A stretch of 64,000 nucleotides of DNA, from assembly GCA_964017145.1 (NCBI GenBank), contig OZ024843.1, forward strand, positions 1,665,001 through 1,729,000, read 5' to 3'. The stretch comes from Agrocybe praecox (taxonomy: Eukaryota; Basidiomycota; Agaricomycetes; Agaricales; Agrocybaceae). The notes under the pieces are model-generated. The model was not told the origin of the DNA. It searched no databases and was given only the letters and a program-made list of their open reading frames with translations. The translations under genes and the position numbers were made by a program. Every line of letters begins with the position of its first letter. Position 1 is the stretch's first letter. This document shows positions 1 to 13,600 of the stretch, piece by piece.

Positions 1-2403
1 CGGGGTTCACACTCTTCGGGTTTTGTATATTCTCTGTTTGATACTACGCTGGATCTTGCTGACGCTCGGCATACGATTCAGATATGATCAAGGTGTAATG
101 TCTTCCCTTTTGACTGCAAAGCAGGTCAGTATATGCATGCTACACCATTTCAAATGACTCGATATCATTATTGTAGTTCGAAAACACCTTCCCACAAGTG
201 ATCGTCGATGACCAACACAGAAATCACGCCACATTACAGAGCCTCTTAGTTGCAATATACGTACGTCGTTTTCTTGCTTCTGGTCTGCGATCCCCGGCTA
301 AGTCAAGATTTTCCCGACAGGAAATCGGTTGTCTCGTAGGAGCTTTGTCCAATTTATGGATTGGTGATCGGTTAGGACGTCGACGTACCATCATTTTGGG
401 CGGAGTTATAATGATTATCGGTGCCATTCTTCAAGCAACATCGTTCACTTATGCGCAGATCTTGGTTGCCCGTGTAATAACGGGCCTAGGAAACGGTCTG
501 AATGTAAGCACTCTGATTTATGTTATTTCTTTTGAAGAACGAAAGTGTATCTGCGATGCAGACCTCTACTGTGCCATCATATCACGCAGAATGTTCCCCA
601 GCTGCACGTCGAGGAAGTCTGATAATGATAGAAGGGAGCCTTATAACCTTTGGAATTACAGTTGCGTGAGTAAATATTTCTCGTACTTGACTTATCTCTA
701 ACCCAGCTTGTAGTTATGTATGTCATATTCTCTCGACACAGATCTGAGCATTTACATTTACTCATTGATTCCATGCATCAAGTGGCTTGATTTTGCATTG
801 TGCGACATGTTTTCATTTTTTCTGCGATATATAAATGACTCATTTATGACAGTTTCTGGGCGAAAGCTTCGTCAGCTCAGTGGAGAGCACCCGTCGCTAT
901 ACAGATCGTCTTCGCACTCATCATGATTTGTACGATTGGATTTGTATGTAGCCTGATACTACGGTTCTCGAATACTGTCTAATTTTTCTTTCTGACTAGT
1001 TACCAGAGTCACCGCGATGGCAAGTAATATATGCACCATTCAGGACTAGGCGCTAATTTTTTCCAAAGGCTCCTCAAGACAGGTCGCCCGGCTGAAGCCA
1101 TGGCAGTTATTTCTGCTTTAGAAGACAAGCCGCCTTCAGATGAGGGCGTCAGGCAATTGTATAAAGGGATTCGCGAAGCAGTCATCGCTGAAGGAGGAGT
1201 TTTATATGATAAAGAGAAAGGTGACACCAATACGAAGGATGAAGAATTCTCTTTGAGGGAGCTTTTCACCCATGGGAAAACACAGAATTTCCGCCGAGTC
1301 TGCCTAGGAATCGTTATTCAATGTTTTCAACAGGTAACGCGCTTAGGCTTAGGTTGAGTAGTAGGCTCGCTGATTTCATAATCTATCTGCTCTAGATTAC
1401 CGGCATTAACATCATCACGTATTATGCGGTGAGTCAGGCTTCAAACGCTCGATCTCTCTTCGCTCTAATTTGGATGTTGCCCAATGATATCCGTAGACTT
1501 TGCTTTTTGAGAGACTACAGATATCGGACACCAAGTCTCGCATCATTGCTGCCTGCAATGCAACGGAGTACCTGTTGGCTTCATTTGTTGCTATTTTCTT
1601 AATCGACACCGTGGGTAGACGGAAACTTATGTTTTTCGGGTCTGTTGGACAAACGGGCACAATGATACTCCTTGCAATCTTGGGGAGCATTAATAATTCT
1701 GCTGCACGCATTATAAGCGCAGTGTTACTCTTTGTATTCAATTCGTTCTTTGCAGTAGGGTGGCTTGGGATGACGTGGCTTTATGTGAGCCTTTTATTTT
1801 CGCTTTGAGGTTGATTAAACTTTGCAAATTTATCCTTGAATTCCTAGCCAGCAGAAATTGTGGGACTTCGAGTGCGCGGGCCAGCAAACGCATTGTCAAC
1901 AGTAAGAAAGATAGTTCCAACATATAAAATGAATTCTGACATTTCAAAGGCAAGTAATTGGACATTTAATTTTTTAGTCGTCATGATTACAGGCCCTGCT
2001 TTTGAGAATATTTCGTGGAGAACATATATAAGTAAGTAATCGTGGTTTGAAACCCGACTATTTCCCGCTTATCATTCTCGTTTTTAGTTTTTGCTTGCCT
2101 AAATGCAGCAATTATTCCAGCTGTGTACTTTTATTTCCCAGGTAAAAATTTGCAGCAGTACTCTCCGAATTGCTTTCTGATTTTCTCGACAATAGAAACG
2201 GCGGGTCGTTCCCTTGAAGGTGAGAAACTCCCTTGATTGCTTCGTGGGCGTCAAACTCAGTATATGTACATAACCCAGATATGGATGTCGTGTTCGCAGT
2301 AGCCCACATTGAGGGCGTGTCCCCTGTGTCCGTCTCTCTACGTAAAGACGTTCCAAGAGCAGGGACTATCGAGGCAAACAGGATTTTGGGTCACGAAACA
2401 TGA
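1..2403 (+). CDS. MFS sugar transporter (5' end cut by window edge)
   Basis: Plasma-membrane hexose transporter of the fungal sugar-porter family (Major Facilitator Superfamily), expected to bring sugar into the cell by proton symport or facilitated diffusion. The first visible exon (bases 1-19) joins across an intron at 20-81 to give FTLFGYDQGVMSSLLT, the family's first-helix signature. Next come DRLGRRRT (about 367-390, the loop 2 signature), QWRAPVAIQ (about 880-905), LPESPRW (about 1001-1021, the end of helix 6), DTVGRRKL (about 1606-1629) and PAEIVGLR (about 1850-1873). The C-terminal FPETAGRSLEEID is split by introns between about 2135 and 2290. Roughly a dozen short exons are needed and no frame break was seen. 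The stop is TGA 2401-2403. The true start lies off the window to the left. The sugar specificity cannot be read from the sequence. Confidence 0.9.
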
Positions 2404-2586
2404 GGAGAGGAATGATAGAAAGATTGTCTGTATATCCCAGAAACGATTATGCGAAACGCGCAAATATATACCAATGCATGCATGATTTCCTCTAGTTAAC
2501 ATGTAAAGAGTGTACAATAGAAAAAAGAAAAAGAATAGGACAGCGAAAAGAAAGCGACAGATAAAAGAAAAAATCCCCCTACTGGA
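2404..2586. other. Convergent 3' intergenic gap
   Basis: Short A-rich spacer between the ends of the sugar transporter and RRN3, which converge here. It should hold both 3' UTRs and polyadenylation signals. A/T-rich runs are visible (for example around 2520-2575), but I can assign no specific element. Confidence 0.5.
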
Positions 2587-5451
2587 TTAATCCATGCTTA
2601 CGGATATAGCGATCTTCGCAGCAGGACTAATACTCATGGTTCCCAATGACGTTCCTAGGCCTCCGTCATCATCATTCCCACTAGAACCAGGTTGTGTGTT
2701 CGGTCTACGGATATCCAAATGCGCGGTATATCCGCGGAAGCTCGAATCACCGGCGTACAGACTAGAGCTATCGTCTGCTAATTGGTCTTCCTCTTCCTCA
2801 TCATCCTCGTCCTCATCTTCATCGTCAATTGCAACAGATGACCATTCCCTGTAAACACCCTGTATGAATACGTTTGACTTGGGCAGGCGGTAAGGATCAA
2901 AGGGGAAAAATGTGTTAAGTTCCGCATTAACAGGCTCATAGAGAATTTTGGTATTGTTCAACATTGTCACTGGTGATTGAGTGCTATCGCCTCCAGTAGT
3001 GCGGCGGGAATGCGACGAGGCAGATGACCCCATGGACAATGAAAGATCGCCTCGCTTGTTCATCTCAAGCCATGGGTAGCAATATAGGAAATCTGTAGCT
3101 TGAGCGACACGAGCGAATTGCATGACGACGTTGGATGAACAAACCTAGAGAAAAATCAGATTTGTACATAGCAATACTAAGCTTGTAATTGTGCACGGAC
3201 CTTGAGAGGATTCAAGATGGAGGCCACTGCCCTTTTTACTTCGGACAATTCGGGCATCCATTTGCCTTTTCCAGAGGAACCAGCCTGACCATTTCTACCG
3301 CCGCCAGTCAAGTCGAACTCATCAAAGTCCAAGTCTACGTCATCGCCCAACAGATCCCTCCATCTGAAGCAGAAGATCAAGAAGATAGCCTGCGTAATAG
3401 CATAAAAGACTGTATGTTGTCCGGACGCCAAGATCGCTCCGACCACAGCAGCCGCATTTGCACTGGACGTCGATCCAGGTCCAGAGCCAATTCCAAGGCT
3501 CGTACGCAAGTCCAAATCTACAGTGTCGAGATGGGTTTTCAGGTAGTCACAGAGCACACTAACTACACGCCGTGCCCCTTCCCTATCCACAAATGTTGCA
3601 CGGCTGACAAAGCTGCCGATGTACGATGCTGCAGCCGCTCTTGTGAGCTCCGGAGCCATGATCTGGGAACGAGTGGCATTTGGCGCTGCATCGCTCGAAT
3701 CGGAGGCAAGAGACGTAGGCATGTCAGTCGTGGACGATATCAAAGCACGTTCGACCAGCATTCCCTGGAAAATATCTGCGAATTCAGGATCCAACGAAGC
3801 ATACCAAAAGACGAGGAACTGGGTATAGCGAGATTTGAACGTGCGAAGGATGGTACGGTCGAAGATTGAGAGGAGAGAATGGAATTGTGATCGTAAAGTT
3901 GTTGTGTCCACCGGTTTGTCTGATATTTTGGAAGTAGGAGGTTTTACGGTTGTGTTGGGGCTGATGGTTGCAGTTGGCGTAAAAGTGGGAAGGGACGACA
4001 GATCACTCGTACTGAAATTGAACGTTTGACTATTCGATGCTGACCATTCTATTGGTGTAAGATACTCTGTTTCAAGAGGAGGTAAAGGAGGTAATTTCGA
4101 TGGCGATTGTGAATCAACAGCATTCGGGTTGGTATCGATAGTCTTGGCCCGTGAGAAATGCTCAAACAGAAGCATTAAAATCGCGTCTAGCTTTTTGACC
4201 ATTTCATGAATGTATTTAACATTCGTAGGCACTTCTACGTGCCGTTGTAAATCATAATCATCGAGGTCTCCAGCATCAGAGGACAAGTCACTAAAGGTGT
4301 CGCCATCGTCATCTAATTCAGATTCTTCGTCAGAAGTGGAAGCTGGTTCTTGACCAACAACAATGTCGAAAGGGTCAAGTTCAAAGATGTCTTCTTCATC
4401 TGCGGTTTCGTCTTCTTCAAGTTCTTCTAGCTCAATTTGGATCTCAACCTGTCATGCTGTGTTAGAAAGTGTGGTCCTAAAGAACTGACATTTGCATACA
4501 TCAATTTGGATCGCACGGTCGACTATCGTGGCCAATATCTTATCCGCCAACTCTGGGCAATAAGCTGACATTCTCAACAAGTTACGAATGTAGGTTGTTT
4601 GAGCAACTTGATTTTGTCTCTTGTGGGGAAAATGTCGGACTAGGAGGGGCTGAAGAGTCGATGGGAGTGTCGGGATCAGTGTCAGGATGTGTTTGAGAAG
4701 ATAATGTAATCTATCATAGATAATTCTTCGAGTCAAAGGCGAGCTTGAGGTAGATGGCATACTGGAGTCCAAAGCTTGAATTCCCGACTCTTTTAAAGTC
4801 AATTAGACGGGGAAGAATGAAAAAAAGGAGAATACACACGGTAGGTGAACCCATGGGCAATCTTTGCTAGCACAAGAGATAGATACTCAGGCCTTGCACT
4901 GAGCAACATACCGGTAAAAACAGTGTACGATTTGACAGTGGCACTATCAAAAGTGGTCCAAGGCATATTCACAATGGCATCTACAAGCCCGGAGTGGGTT
5001 CTTTCAAGGCGAGACACTACATGCGATAGAGCAGAAAGCCATAACCGTATCTGGGCAGCGTCAATTTGAGGGGGCTGTTGTGTCGAAGATGACGGTGGGG
5101 GTATACTAAACTGAGATACTAGATCATCGAATGCATCGAAAATTCCCTGAAGTGCGAATTGGTCGTGTGGCTGGTGTAGAGAGGACGAGAGGGACGCACA
5201 TTTGCTTTTTGTTGGAGTGCATTTGTTACAAATGAAAGATACATGTCTCTTTTAAACATTTCGTCTTGTTTTACGCGTGAGTTGGTTGCGATAGGTCGGC
5301 GGATGAGTAGATTGGACTCTGTGGTCTTCTTGGGAAACATTTTAGGTTGCTCTCCCTTCTGAGCGAGCAATAAAGGCTCTACATTCCTCGAAGGTGGGCC
5401 TGATTTTGGGGCTCGCTGATTGAACTGGGAACGCCGTGAATGAGGATCCAT
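2587..5451 (-). CDS. RRN3: RNA polymerase I initiation factor RRN3 (TIF-IA)
   Basis: RRN3 bridges RNA polymerase I to the promoter-bound core factor and is required to start rRNA transcription in the nucleolus. The reading starts at ATG 5449-5451 (MDPHSRRSQF). The first exon ends near 5203 in FVTNALQQKAN. An intron of about 50 nt then leads to GIFDAFDDLVSQF. Diagnostic RRN3 segments follow: VDAIVNMPWTTFDS (about 4990-4945), RIIYDRLHYLLKHI (about 4720-4680), VKYIHEMVKKLDAI (about 4215-4175), FLVFWYASLDPEFADIFQG (about 3815-3760), and a C-terminal LNTFFPFDPYRLP (about 2920-2885) followed by an acidic Asp/Glu run (about 2825-2780). The central acidic insert (about 4440-4270) is usual for the family. 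The stop is TAA 2587-2589. The gene is divergent from NDUFB9, with only 135 bp between the two ATGs, so the promoter is probably shared. Confidence 0.93.
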
Positions 5452-5586
5452 GGCTTTGTGTTTTTGGGAGAAAGACAAAATGCCCGGAAACAAAAAATTA
5501 AATTGGTACGTGATTACCTCAGCTTGTTCTCCCTTCGGATTCGCCGGCGTGACTGTCCTGATCACTGACGACCACCAACCTCAACG

Positions 5587-6134
5587 ATGTCGAGCCCCGC
5601 GACCGCGTTTACAACGGCTCATAGAATCTACGTCAAGGGACTTTACAAACGCTCCCTCAAGAATGCTTTAGATTGGACCATTAGACGTGACCTCTGGCGG
5701 GCAGAGGCGATGCAGATTCGAGCTGAGTTCGAGTCCAACCGGTGAGAGACAAATTGGGAGAATGTGATAGGCCTCTAAACATAATACTCTGATAGAAACG
5801 TATCAGACCCTAGAACGCTGGCTCAAATTCTCAACGAGGCTGAAGCGCGCTTAGAGAAGTTCAGACATCCCGATCCTGTTATTCGTGAGTTTACAAAGTC
5901 CTTATTAGTGGGTATGGATTGGCTGAATTGGGTAACAGCACCGACCGCGCCCGGTGGTACGAAATGGTGAGTTTCTATGTAACTTGGAAAAGATATCGTA
6001 CTCATTTCATCTCCATAGGGAGAGAAACTTGCCAGTGCGTTCATTGAGGTGTTCGCTATTTCATCGGAGACTAACATTTAGAGTAGCCCAGTATGGCACC
6101 GGTGTACGACCACGAGGCGGCGGGGCACCACTAG
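5587..6134 (+). CDS. NADH:ubiquinone oxidoreductase subunit NDUFB9 (B22, LYR family)
   Basis: Small accessory subunit of mitochondrial complex I, on the membrane arm. ATG 5587-5589 opens with MSSPATAFTTAHRIYVKGLY. The LYR-like segment is GLYKRSLKNALDW, followed by DPRTLAQIL, FRHPDP and PGGTKWERNLPP, which are typical of fungal B22 proteins. Four introns are read: after CG at 5741, after the HPDPVI exon (about 5886), after AAATG (about 5967), and 6035-6086. Two AGs lie 5 nt apart at the last acceptor (6080-6081 and 6085-6086). Only the downstream one gives the expected short C-terminus SMAPVYDHEAAGHH, ending at TAG 6132-6134. The predicted protein is about 105-110 residues, normal for the family. 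Confidence 0.88.
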
Positions 6135-6232
6135 TAGAATCACATGACTGTAATTCAGAAATACTATTACTACATGCTCCCCTTGCTTCCTGCTGCCTTC
6201 TTTCTTCTACCTAAGCTCCCTTTTCTCTCTTC

Positions 6233-9200
6233 ATGAATTACATTCGCGGCGCAGTCAATGCAATAAGCGCCCCATACCAGTATTACAAGGATCTTCCACC
6301 AATCAATCCCTCCACTCTTACAGGTGCTATCGACGTCATAGTCATCCGACGACCTTCTGAGAATGGTCAGTCTGAGCTTGTGTGCTCGCCGTTTCATGTA
6401 CGCTTCGGGAAATGGCAAGTTTTGCGACCAGGAGAGAAGAAAGTAAACGTGTTCGTCAATGGAAACCCTATCCCTTTCAATATGAAGATCGGGGAGGCTG
6501 GGGAGGCCTTCTTCGTGTTTGAGACAGACGACGACGTTCCAGAGGATCTAATAACATCTCCCATTATACAACCCACAATAATTGACGCGGCCACGGATAA
6601 ACAGAAAACCAAAGATCCGGTGGATACCGACCGCTTTGGTGCGAAACAAGAGGATGAGGGAAAGGCTTCGGATCCAACGAAAGTGCTTCCCCATACTGAT
6701 GGCAATGCACGCGCTGAGCCCGACTTTCTTGATCTAGACGGTGGAAAGCAACAAGTCGATATAATTGATGATACTAGGACAACTCCAAAGCAGACTTTCC
6801 ATGTTCCTCAGGCTTTACGGAAAAGTGGATCAAAGGCTACAATAAACCAACAATCAGCCCTTTCGCTACCATCCCCACCCCCTTCAAGACGACACTCGAA
6901 GGAACGCATATATACCCCTGAGACTACTGAGCAAGACCAATGCGTAGACGAGACCTTGAGAGCTCTCAGAGCCAGTGCTCATGTACCGGAAGTGGAATAT
7001 CATCATGGTGAGCACAAGCCGTCGTCACAATAAATTGTCATTATACTAATATACTCCTTCAGACGTAACATTAGACATGGAAGGTTATAAATCCGGATAT
7101 CATGATCGTGAAAGGTCTGACCGAACTATTAAATCCACGACGTCGTCGAACCATGACTTCAAATACCCTCCGGACCCTCCTATGGATTCCCCACGGGTTT
7201 CTTCAAAACCCCAATTAATTTTCCCCCAAAGTCAATCTGCAACGCACTCCCCATATGGAGGGTCTTCTTCTCCTACGGAGTCGTCTTCTTCGCAAGCATC
7301 ATCACCAACTGTCTCAATATCACATCCACATCCATTCCGTGCCACCTCAGAACCACCACCAGACATTGACGACGGCAACGATACCGTTCCGCCGCTTTCT
7401 GTCTCTACACAAAGATTAATGAACCCCGATTCTAGTGCAAATCTTGAATTAACCATGCAAGAATACTCTTGGGAATGGGGTGCCTTCCCTCAACCGTCGC
7501 CCATGAAAACATCCTTCGGGAAAGGAGGTCGTCCCGAACTTCCTTACAAGTCTTTGTATGGGTCAGGCGTTTCGAGTAGTAAGAAAGGCAAAGGCTCTAT
7601 CGATAGACAAGATAGACCGTTGGATCTTCCAGCTGCCATAGATGGCAGCATCCAGGAAGTGGACGAGTTCGGTGCTTCTGGTCAACACGGACATAGTGGC
7701 AGGAGTAAAAGTATACCGCCTAATTTTCTTAAGCCTGCCAGAGAAAGGAGGAGAGAAACTCGTGAGTACAGGGAATACGAAGATCTCCAGGGAGAAGAAG
7801 AGGAAAGAGGCCGTGGTGGGCACCCTCTGTCTAAGGAGATAGCTCATGCTGCCAATGATCTACTCGATGCGGATAGCATATTCGGTTCTGGGGGGACACT
7901 CAGTCCAAGTAGGGACGATCGTACTACATTCATCCTAGCAATCGAAGGACGGAAAATTGGGTTCCAGCTTAGTCTAGTTCCAGATGAGACGACAAAGGAG
8001 AAAGCCTACGTGAAGAAATGGAATGAATTCGAGGCCGGCCTGTTGTTTGACCATTATCGCGTTGATTGGAATAGGTTTCTTGAGGATGAGAGCATAGTTG
8101 ATGACCCTAGACTTGTCATTCGTTGGGGTGCGGACCAGTAAGTTCTTTATCAAATTTCTTAAGTATTTTACACTGATGAAATGTAATTTAATCAGGTATA
8201 TCACACGAAACGATGGCTCACCTCTCATGGACGCCCTCACTCAGTGGCGATCATCAGCATTGAGCAAACAAGCTTCTGGTGAAGAGTTAAGACCCGTATC
8301 ACCCATATCATTGTCTGGGACGGCACCTACAGAAGCATACGACGAAGGCATGACATGGGAATCTACGGAACAGAAGATGCATGGCCGTTCAAAGTCTGAA
8401 CCTCCGTCTGATGCTGAAAAAAGACAAGCTGAAGCGGAGGATAGAAAACTTGAACAAGTACCATCAAATCAACCCGCAGGTGCGGCGAAGAAGCCAACAT
8501 CATCGTCATGGGTCCAATGGTGGAGTAGAAGTAGGCGAACAGAGGTTGGTAAACCAGAGTCTCAAAGCCAACCTATTCTTGACAGCGTACGTTGCACTTT
8601 TTTTCTTCTCCAGCGATTTCGATTGAATTTGCACTACACAGAAGAAAGCTTCATCTTCGATATCGCTTCCCGTGGTGTCTAGCAGTAAAGCTGATAAAAA
8701 CGCTGCCCTTGATGAAGGCAACGTTCCCGCCACGCCGATGCAAAGAAACACCAGTCTTCCTCGCCACACGTCTGCATCAAATGATCAGGAGACAACTCCT
8801 ACACGCCCAGCGAAACCTACACGCGTCAAGAAGTATGCTAAAACTTTAAGACTGACGTCGGACCAATTGGTATGATTTCTGATTTATACTCTTCCAAACA
8901 CTGACAAAGCACTTTCCTGTTAGAGTTCTCTTAATCTCAAGTCTGGAGCGAACGCAATTACATTCTCCTTGTCCACATCTGGTGCAGTAGCGGCAACCGC
9001 CAGAATTTTTGTGTGGGATTCAACCGATCTGGTCGTCATTTCTGACATCGATGGGACTATCACCAAGTAGGTTTTTCCCAAGTCCCTTCCGAGTTTTATC
9101 TGATAGGTGACCAGATCTGATGGTCTCGGCCATGTATTTGCTATGATTGGGCGTGACTGGACTCACGTTGGCGTTGCGAAGCTCTACACAGACATAGTGA

Positions 9201-10389
9201 GGAATGGATACAAAATAATGTACCTCACTTCGCGCGCTATCGGACAAGCAGATGCGACACGCGACTATCTCAAGGGTATCAAGCAGAATAACTACCAGCT
9301 ACCTGAGGGGCCTGTTATCATGAGCCCAGACCGGCTTATGGCATCTCTGCATCGGTGTGTTTCTCCCCTGATACTTCTTCACAATGTGCTGATGGTATTG
9401 TTCATATTATAGAGAAGTCATCATGCGTAAACCTGAGGTTTTCAAAATGGCATGCTTACGCGATATCCAGCGACTGTTTGGGGAATCAGCTCGAAATCCT
9501 TTCTACGCAGGCTTTGGAAACAGAATCACTGATGCATTGTCGTATCGCAGTGTTAACGTTCCTAGTGCACGTATTTTCACCATTGATAGCTCTGGTGAAG
9601 TAAAAATGGAATTATTAGAATTAGCAGGCTACAAGTCATCGTCAGTCTTTTGCCAATATGTCTATTCACCTCATACTTACATGATAAGCTAGATACATAC
9701 ACATGACTGATTTGGTTGACCAGATGTTCCCGCCCATCAATCGAAAATGGGCTCCTGAATACACAGATTTCAATTACTGGAAAACTCCTGTACAGGAATT
9801 TCCTCTTCCAGACCTTTCTCCACCTTCTCCGGCGCTTAGCGCCCGCTCCGACACCTCAAATCAGAGCACTTTGGCTCGACTGCGAAACTTCAGTCTTGGA
9901 GGCAATGCGAACTACCCCTCCAAGCAAACACCAACCCAACAAGTTCCAAGCAACGAGAACAATGGCGATTCGTATCGCAGCTCACACTTGCGTCAAATGT
10001 CGTCGTTCGAGAAGTTGAGCTCTACCTTGGGGTTCATTGGAGATGTATATCGAAGGAGTGCGAGCCCGGATTCATCTTATCTGGGTTCCGATGATGATGA
10101 TGACGACGACGTAATAGGTGCAGACGGGCAAAAACGGAAGAGGGTTCGGAGAAGGAGTATGGCAAGTATGCCTGGAACACTTGACGAAATGCACTTTGGC
10201 CTAGATGACGAAGAAGATGAACCGCATTTTACTGGAAGTAATCCGAATGGTTATAGTGAGCAAGATAGCAGCCACGATGAAGCTTATGATGGTGAGGAGG
10301 AAAGAGATGACCCAGAAGAAGAGGCAGAAGAGGCATTTGATGATGATCTTCTTGCAGCCGGTGAAATGCAGAAGGTGCCGTTCTTATGA
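6233..10389 (+). CDS. PAH1: Lipin, phosphatidate phosphatase PAH1/NED1
   Basis: Mg2+-dependent phosphatidate phosphatase that makes diacylglycerol from phosphatidic acid at the nuclear/ER membrane. It controls the balance between storage fat and membrane phospholipid. The N-LIP domain begins at once (MNYIRGAVNAIS) and includes PFHVRFGKWQVLRPGEKKV (about 6390-6445). A long low-complexity Ser/Pro-rich linker follows (6550-7900). The C-LIP catalytic domain lies at about 9020-9780. It carries the HAD motif DIDGT (about 9047-9062, split from its following residues by an intron), then LTSRAIGQAD, GFGNRITDALSYR, IFTIDSSGE and the closing FPPI...FNYWK segment. Both catalytic Asp of DxDxT are present. 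The C-terminal tail is Asp/Glu-rich (10085-10360), as in yeast Pah1, where the acidic tail binds the Nem1-Spo7 phosphatase. The stop is TGA 10387-10389. About seven introns are needed. Confidence 0.95.
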
Positions 10390-10653
10390 GATTACGACCT
10401 TGATACGATACGCTACAAACGACTTCATTGATAACTGGACAGCTACGCATACGCTTCTCATATCATTTAGGCAATAGATATTAACATTAATTGTTACATC
10501 GTATTAGATACCACACTGATTGGAGTCTCAAGGCACGATGCTTGACTTAAGTTTCTATCTAGTACATACCGCATATACATACATGGCCTTAGTTAATATT
10601 TAGATGGAAACATACGACAACAAGTCAGTAAAAATACAATACAGCGTCATTGA
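10390..10653. other. Convergent 3' intergenic gap
   Basis: AT-rich spacer where the lipin and formin genes converge. It contains no long ORF that looks coding, and presumably holds both 3' UTRs. Confidence 0.5.
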
Positions 10654-13600
10654 TTAATCAAATAAACGACTTTGAGGCCTTGCTCCATTACTCGTCCCGT
10701 CAAGAAATATTTTGCTCACAGGACGTGGATGGCGGTTTCTCCTCTTCCCTTCCTTCATGCTACGTATGGCTTGATCGAGGTCTCCTCGTCCAACAGATCG
10801 ATTTCCAGGAGTCAATCTTTCCAAGGCTTTGGACATCCTTGTCGTTAAATGGACATTAGAAGTCTTGATTGTCTGCGAAAATAATTCAGTATTGAATGAG
10901 ATATACATGGAACGAAAAGGCATACGGGATCAGCCGCTGCTTCCATAGGTGCATCGTGGGTAACTTCCAACGCCGGGCTCATTTTGGCAAGTTTGGTCTC
11001 CACTTCATGCATTTCCAAACCACATTTCTGCAGACAATAAAATGTGAACAAAATTCTATTTCAATCACGAAGACAACAGTTACCTGAAGCGAAGACGAAA
11101 AAGAAACTATCAGCCCAAAGAAATCCTCTGGTTTAGGCGCTTCGGGCCCATCTGGAATTTCTCCGTAATATTCGAGAAGGGACTTTAGTTCTTTTTCGAT
11201 CGTCTGTCCCATGTTTTTCAATGCTTCGACCGTGTCCTTCTTTTCAAGAACGAATGGCTACCACGAATAGTTAAAACATTTTCTCCGTCTTGTAAAAAAG
11301 GTTACAATACCTGCATGACTTGAATGAAGCGATCGTTAGGAAGCAACGGCTGTGATTGTTGAAGAGGTATTTCCTCGCTTATTCTAGCGAAACCTGCAAC
11401 CAGTAAGTTGACTGTTTGGGTGACTGTTTGAACAGATACTGGTTATTGAACTTCGTGAGTAAAACATCTACGCCAAATAGAAATGGATATACCACGAGCG
11501 GCCGCCTCGAGACTTGGAAGGTCATCTATGAAATTGATGAGAGAAGGATCCTTCCTCAGAAGAACCCGGGCCAAGTAATGCAACAGTGTAGGGCAGTCAG
11601 GCCCTCCATTAGCGGTCTTGGTTTCCTTTAACTGCTAAATCATTAATAACTGAGAATTAGATGGCGCGACTGTTATATTACCTTCAACAATGATTCAAGT
11701 TGGAAACCTTTGGCTCCACCTCGGAATGTGGAACCATTGAGTTTATTTCCCAAGAACAATATTACTTGAAGTGTTTGCTTGAATCTAGAAGAGGACCGAA
11801 GTTCACGCGAGGCATTCCTCAAAATATTCAGATCTGGACGAATTTCTTCGATATCTAGATCGAGTCTGCGTCGGAATTGCATGCATTCCAGTCGTTCAGC
11901 AAGGCGTGGGATAGTCATAATCTTACAAAAGGTTCACATCCAATCTGGCCGACGAAAACTTTGGAACTCACTTGGTTATAATATTGATCTGCCTTCGCTA
12001 ATTTACTGACATCCCCCGTCGCTCGTAGGCGCTCCACCTTCAAAACATGTATCATTACCAAAACAAAACAAAAAAAGAGGGGGGGCTCAACAACACGACT
12101 CACCTCCTCCACTGTCGGAAGTTGTTTTCCAATAGCCTTTAAGTTGTCTAACGACAATGCGGTATCGTCTACCTCCAGCAAGGATTTTCGTATTTGAGGG
12201 TAATCCATCTTGATCCGAGAAAGCATGATAGCTTTCAGAAATAGTTATTAGAACACCAGAGGAAAGCGGGGAAATAAGTATAATACCAATGTTATTTGCT
12301 CTGGTAATGTCCAAGACAGTGGTAACATTCTGCTTCGTGGGTGTTGGAAGCTTGGATGTTGTTGCTGTTATGTCGATCACAAAAGTTGATTCAAAATCTG
12401 ATACATCTACTTGAACATCCGTAGGCAAATCATTCCAGACCGTGGTAGATGCGTTAGTACTGTGTAATTTATTCCAAAAGAATGGTTTCATCTTCTTGGG
12501 AGGGTTTGTCACCTTCGGTTTGAGTCCAAATTTAAATGCAGAAGGTGCAGCCATCCCCATGGGGCCCGCCAATGGTGGTGGTGGAGGTGGCGGGGGAGGT
12601 CCACCCGAGATTCCTAAGGGAGGAGGAGGAGGAGGAGGAGGAGGGGGAGGAGGAGGCGGGGGAGGCGGAGGCGGAGGCGGTGAAGTTGAAGACGAGCTCA
12701 AGGTGTCATGTACTATTACTGGAGGTGAGAGCGTAGGTGGGGGTGGGGGTGGGGGCGGAGGAGGAGGAGGAGGTGGTGGTGGGGGTGGAGGAGGCGGAGG
12801 AGGCGGAGGAGATATTGGTGCCTCTGGAATGGCTGAATGGACATCCTCGTCAGAACGACGAGGGTACTGGGGTGGCAGGGGTGGAGTGGGTGGAGGTGCG
12901 ACTTGGAGGTGATTAAAGGAATTTGAAGTTACAGACGAATTTTTTTTGGACTGACTTGAAGGTGGAGGAGGAGGTGGGGATTTCGCTTTAAATTCTTGTT
13001 CGGTCCTTGGCTTCGCCACTAATCGAGACTTTAAATCATTAATCTCCATATTCAACGCTGCAATGCGTTCATCTTTTGCAGTGAGCTGCTCTATAGTACG
13101 ATTTGCCATCATCTGCGCATCAACCTCGGCTGCTTTGGCGCCGTCTTTAGTCTCTTCCCGAGATAAGAAACGGGTGTAAACGGATTCGAGCGCGCGCTTA
13201 AGATATATAACCTCTTTGTCTTTGATGAGAATTTGATTTTCCAGCTCTGAAGTCTACGCGAGTCGTTAAGGTTCGGCATAACTGTATGTTGATCACTTTA
13301 CGGACCTTGCTCTTATACTTTGTAATTTCTTCCATTAATGTATTCCATTTAATTCTGTCTCTCTCTCTCTTCGCACGCTCGTCCTAAAGCAAGAATCCAT
13401 CATCATCAATAAATACTTAGAAGGACAACTAAGACAAAGACCAACAGCTTCCCTCCCTTCCCCAGGATTTTGGGACTTAAATTGATCAAGTTCCGTTTGT
13501 AACTGGAGTACTTGTTTCTCTTTTTGAACTAGACGTTGAACGACGCCATGAAAATTTTGCTGAAAAGCGATCAAGAAAGGTACAAGTAGCCGGGCAAAGA

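Noticed and set aside
12442..12912. Long glycine-rich plus-strand ORF
   Set aside because: It is the antisense shadow of the formin FH1 polyproline region and has no coding signal of its own.
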